Source: Lampropedia hyalina DSM 16112 (GTDB taxonomy: Bacteria > Pseudomonadota > Gammaproteobacteria > Burkholderiales > Burkholderiaceae_C). Taken from it: 64,000 nucleotides of DNA. Location of the stretch: the NCBI RefSeq assembly GCF_900129055.1, contig NZ_FQUZ01000012.1, positions 24,894 to 88,893 on the forward strand. Direction: 5' to 3'. Made by a program: the position numbers and the translations under genes. Under the pieces are notes generated by a model that saw only the letters and a list, made by a program, of their open reading frames with translations, had not been told where the DNA came from and made no database searches. Every line of letters starts with the position of its first letter. Within the stretch, counting starts at the first letter, position 1. Shown piece by piece: positions 62,780-64,000 of this stretch.

Positions 62780-63738
62780 GCCTGTGGCCGCGCAGTATGC
62801 GCAGCCAGTTAATCTTCTTGCTACTGGGTGCCTTGGTGGCCGTGCAGTGCCTGAGCATCTGGCTGTTTCTCGATGAGCGTCACGAGGCGATGATGCGCGT
62901 CACTGCCAAGGACGCGGTCAGCCGGGTGCTCAATATCGCCAACGAGCTGCAAAACACCGATTCAGCGTTGCACGCTGTGATGATTCGTGCCGCAGAGTCC
63001 CAGGAGTTCCGCTTGAGCGTCGATGCAATCGCCCTGGCGCAGGGCCGTCACGCATTCCCTCTGAACAGGTTGCAGCACGAGTTGCAACGGGTGTTTGCGG
63101 CGATGCCGCCGCGCGAGTTGCTGATCGCACTGCGTTCCCCAGAGCCACCACCGAGCATTCGCCCCGAACTCGGCCTGCACGAGGACGATGACGAGCTGGA
63201 GCTAATCATCTCGGCCGCGTTACCTGAGGGCTGGCTGAATGCGCGGGTCGATTTGGGCGAAGCACCTTTTCAATGGGCCTGGCCGGCGATCATGTCGATC
63301 TTGCTCACCATGGGCACAGTGATAACCGTGGTGTGGCTGTTGGTGAGGCGTATTGCCGAGCCACTGCAATCATTGGTACTGGCCACCCGGCGTCTGGGGC
63401 AAGAACAGGCAATGGTGCATCTGCCGTGCAGTGGGCCTGCGGAAGTACAGCAATTGACCGCCTGCTTCAATGAAATGGCTGATCGCCTGATTCAGTTGCT
63501 TGCCGAGCGATCAAGAACCCTGGCTGCCATTGGCCACGATCTGCGGTCGCCTATCACGGCCATGCGCCTGCGTGTCGAATTGATCGATGATGACGAGGAG
63601 CGCGAACGTATCGGCCTCTGTCTGGATGAAATCGAGACGCTCGTTCAGGCGGCGTTGGCCCTGGCCAGCGGCAACAGCGATGCAGAGCCGGTGCGATGGC
63701 TGTCGATTGAAGTTCCCCCACATTACCGGAGGGTATAG
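62776..63738 (+). pseudogene. Sensor histidine kinase, truncated by an IS element
   Basis: The frame has two membrane helices (about 9-30 and 172-192) around a periplasmic domain, a HAMP region (RIAEPLQSLVLATRRLGQE) and the phosphorylation site AAIGHDLRSPITAMRLRVEL. It stops soon after the dimerisation helices; the last residues, PPHYRRV, come from the inserted IS3-type element. The ATPase domain is missing in this window, so the kinase cannot work as it stands. It was paired with the upstream response regulator. Confidence 0.85.
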
Positions 63739-64000
63739 AACACTGGATCGGCCATTTCTGGCGTTGGTTTGGAAACAGATTTCTTGCTGCCTTTCCTCCT
63801 TTTTTCAAACTCTACAGGCGACAGGTAACCGATGCCTGAATGCAGCCGGTGCGGGTTGTACCAGCCCTCGATCCAGCTAAAGATGTCGCGCTTGGCTCCT
63901 GCCTTTGTTGGCCAACTTCTCCTGTCAATCAACTCACATTCCAGACTCGCAAAAAAGCTCTCAGCCATGGCGTTGTCGTAGGCATCACCCACCGTCCCCA
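63723..64000 (-). mobile_element. IS3-family transposase orfB, C-terminal end (runs off the window)
   Basis: The minus-strand frame reads VGDAYDNAMAESFFASLECE and WPTKAGAKRDIFSWIEGWYN, then HRLHSGIGYLSPVEFEKRR. This is the end of a DDE integrase-type IS3-group transposase, including the last acidic residue (ESFF) of the DDE triad. The frame is open to the window edge (GT before VGDAY), so the rest lies beyond 64000. The insertion end lies near 63711-63722, inside the kinase gene; the exact terminal repeat cannot be fixed from one end. Confidence 0.88.

Noticed and set aside
1..64000. CRISPR array, tRNA or rRNA genes
   Set aside because: I saw no regularly spaced direct repeats, no cloverleaf with CCA-type ends and no rRNA-like sequence; small or unusual tRNAs cannot be fully excluded by eye.

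Overview
The window is chromosomal DNA from a GC-rich Gram-negative bacterium, most likely a betaproteobacterium of the order Burkholderiales. The reasons are the lptA-lptB-rpoN order, ppc divergent from hemC, the proteobacterial-type GshA, a Burkholderiales-style porin and the LysR/GntR-rich gene content. The family (Comamonadaceae-like) is inference. No rRNA, tRNA or CRISPR array was seen.

Layout. 1-2.8 kb holds an enoyl-CoA hydratase cut by the window edge, an acyltransferase and glyQ without glyS. 3.1-6.6 kb is a visibly AT-richer island on the minus strand. It carries a NotI-like endonuclease with a C5-cytosine methyltransferase, and a TIR-domain protein. attC-type recombination sites border these genes and no integrase is present, so I read it as a remnant integron cassette cluster (CALIN-like) carrying defence genes. 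6.9-7.5 kb is an isolated trpG/pabA. 7.8-24.5 kb is a purine catabolism region: hpxO, hpxD, hpxE, HIU hydrolase, a GntR regulator, puuE allantoinase, a fused OHCU decarboxylase/allantoate amidohydrolase, an M20 hydrolase, an ABC importer, an AzgA-type permease, a LysR regulator, guanine deaminase and a porin. Together these would take guanine and hypoxanthine to xanthine, and urate through allantoin to ureidoglycolate; the xanthine-to-urate enzyme is not in the window. A near-palindrome related to TTGTATGCAAT lies in front of several of these transcription units and may be the GntR operator.

24.6-36.8 kb holds an MFS exporter, a thioesterase, trkA-trkH, gshA, a LysR regulator, a repeat-filled intergenic stretch, a nitroreductase remnant, an EamA transporter, rfbB-queA and a VapBC toxin-antitoxin pair. 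The repeat stretch (31.9-32.6 kb) contains two 161-bp miniature inverted-repeat elements with 4-bp target duplications. 37-43.6 kb is a Fec-type iron/siderophore uptake locus (FecI, FecR, TonB receptor, FGE-like lipoprotein, YncE-like propeller) in which fecI is frameshifted and the FGE gene has an in-frame amber codon. 43.7-46.7 kb is lptA-lptB-rpoN. 46.8-52.5 kb is a LysE exporter with a divergent LysR gene, then ppc and hemC.

52.6-59.2 kb carries a whole mevalonate pathway (mvaK1-mvaD-mvaK2-fni-mvaA, translationally coupled, then mvaS), unusual for this group, followed closely by pyrF. 60.1-64 kb is a decaying region: a DUF3500-like gene, an HbpS/GlcG-like gene, a response regulator with a frameshift, and a sensor kinase interrupted by an IS3-family element that runs off the window end. 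Several lesions are one-base losses, some in homopolymers, so sequencing error must be excluded before calling them pseudogenes.
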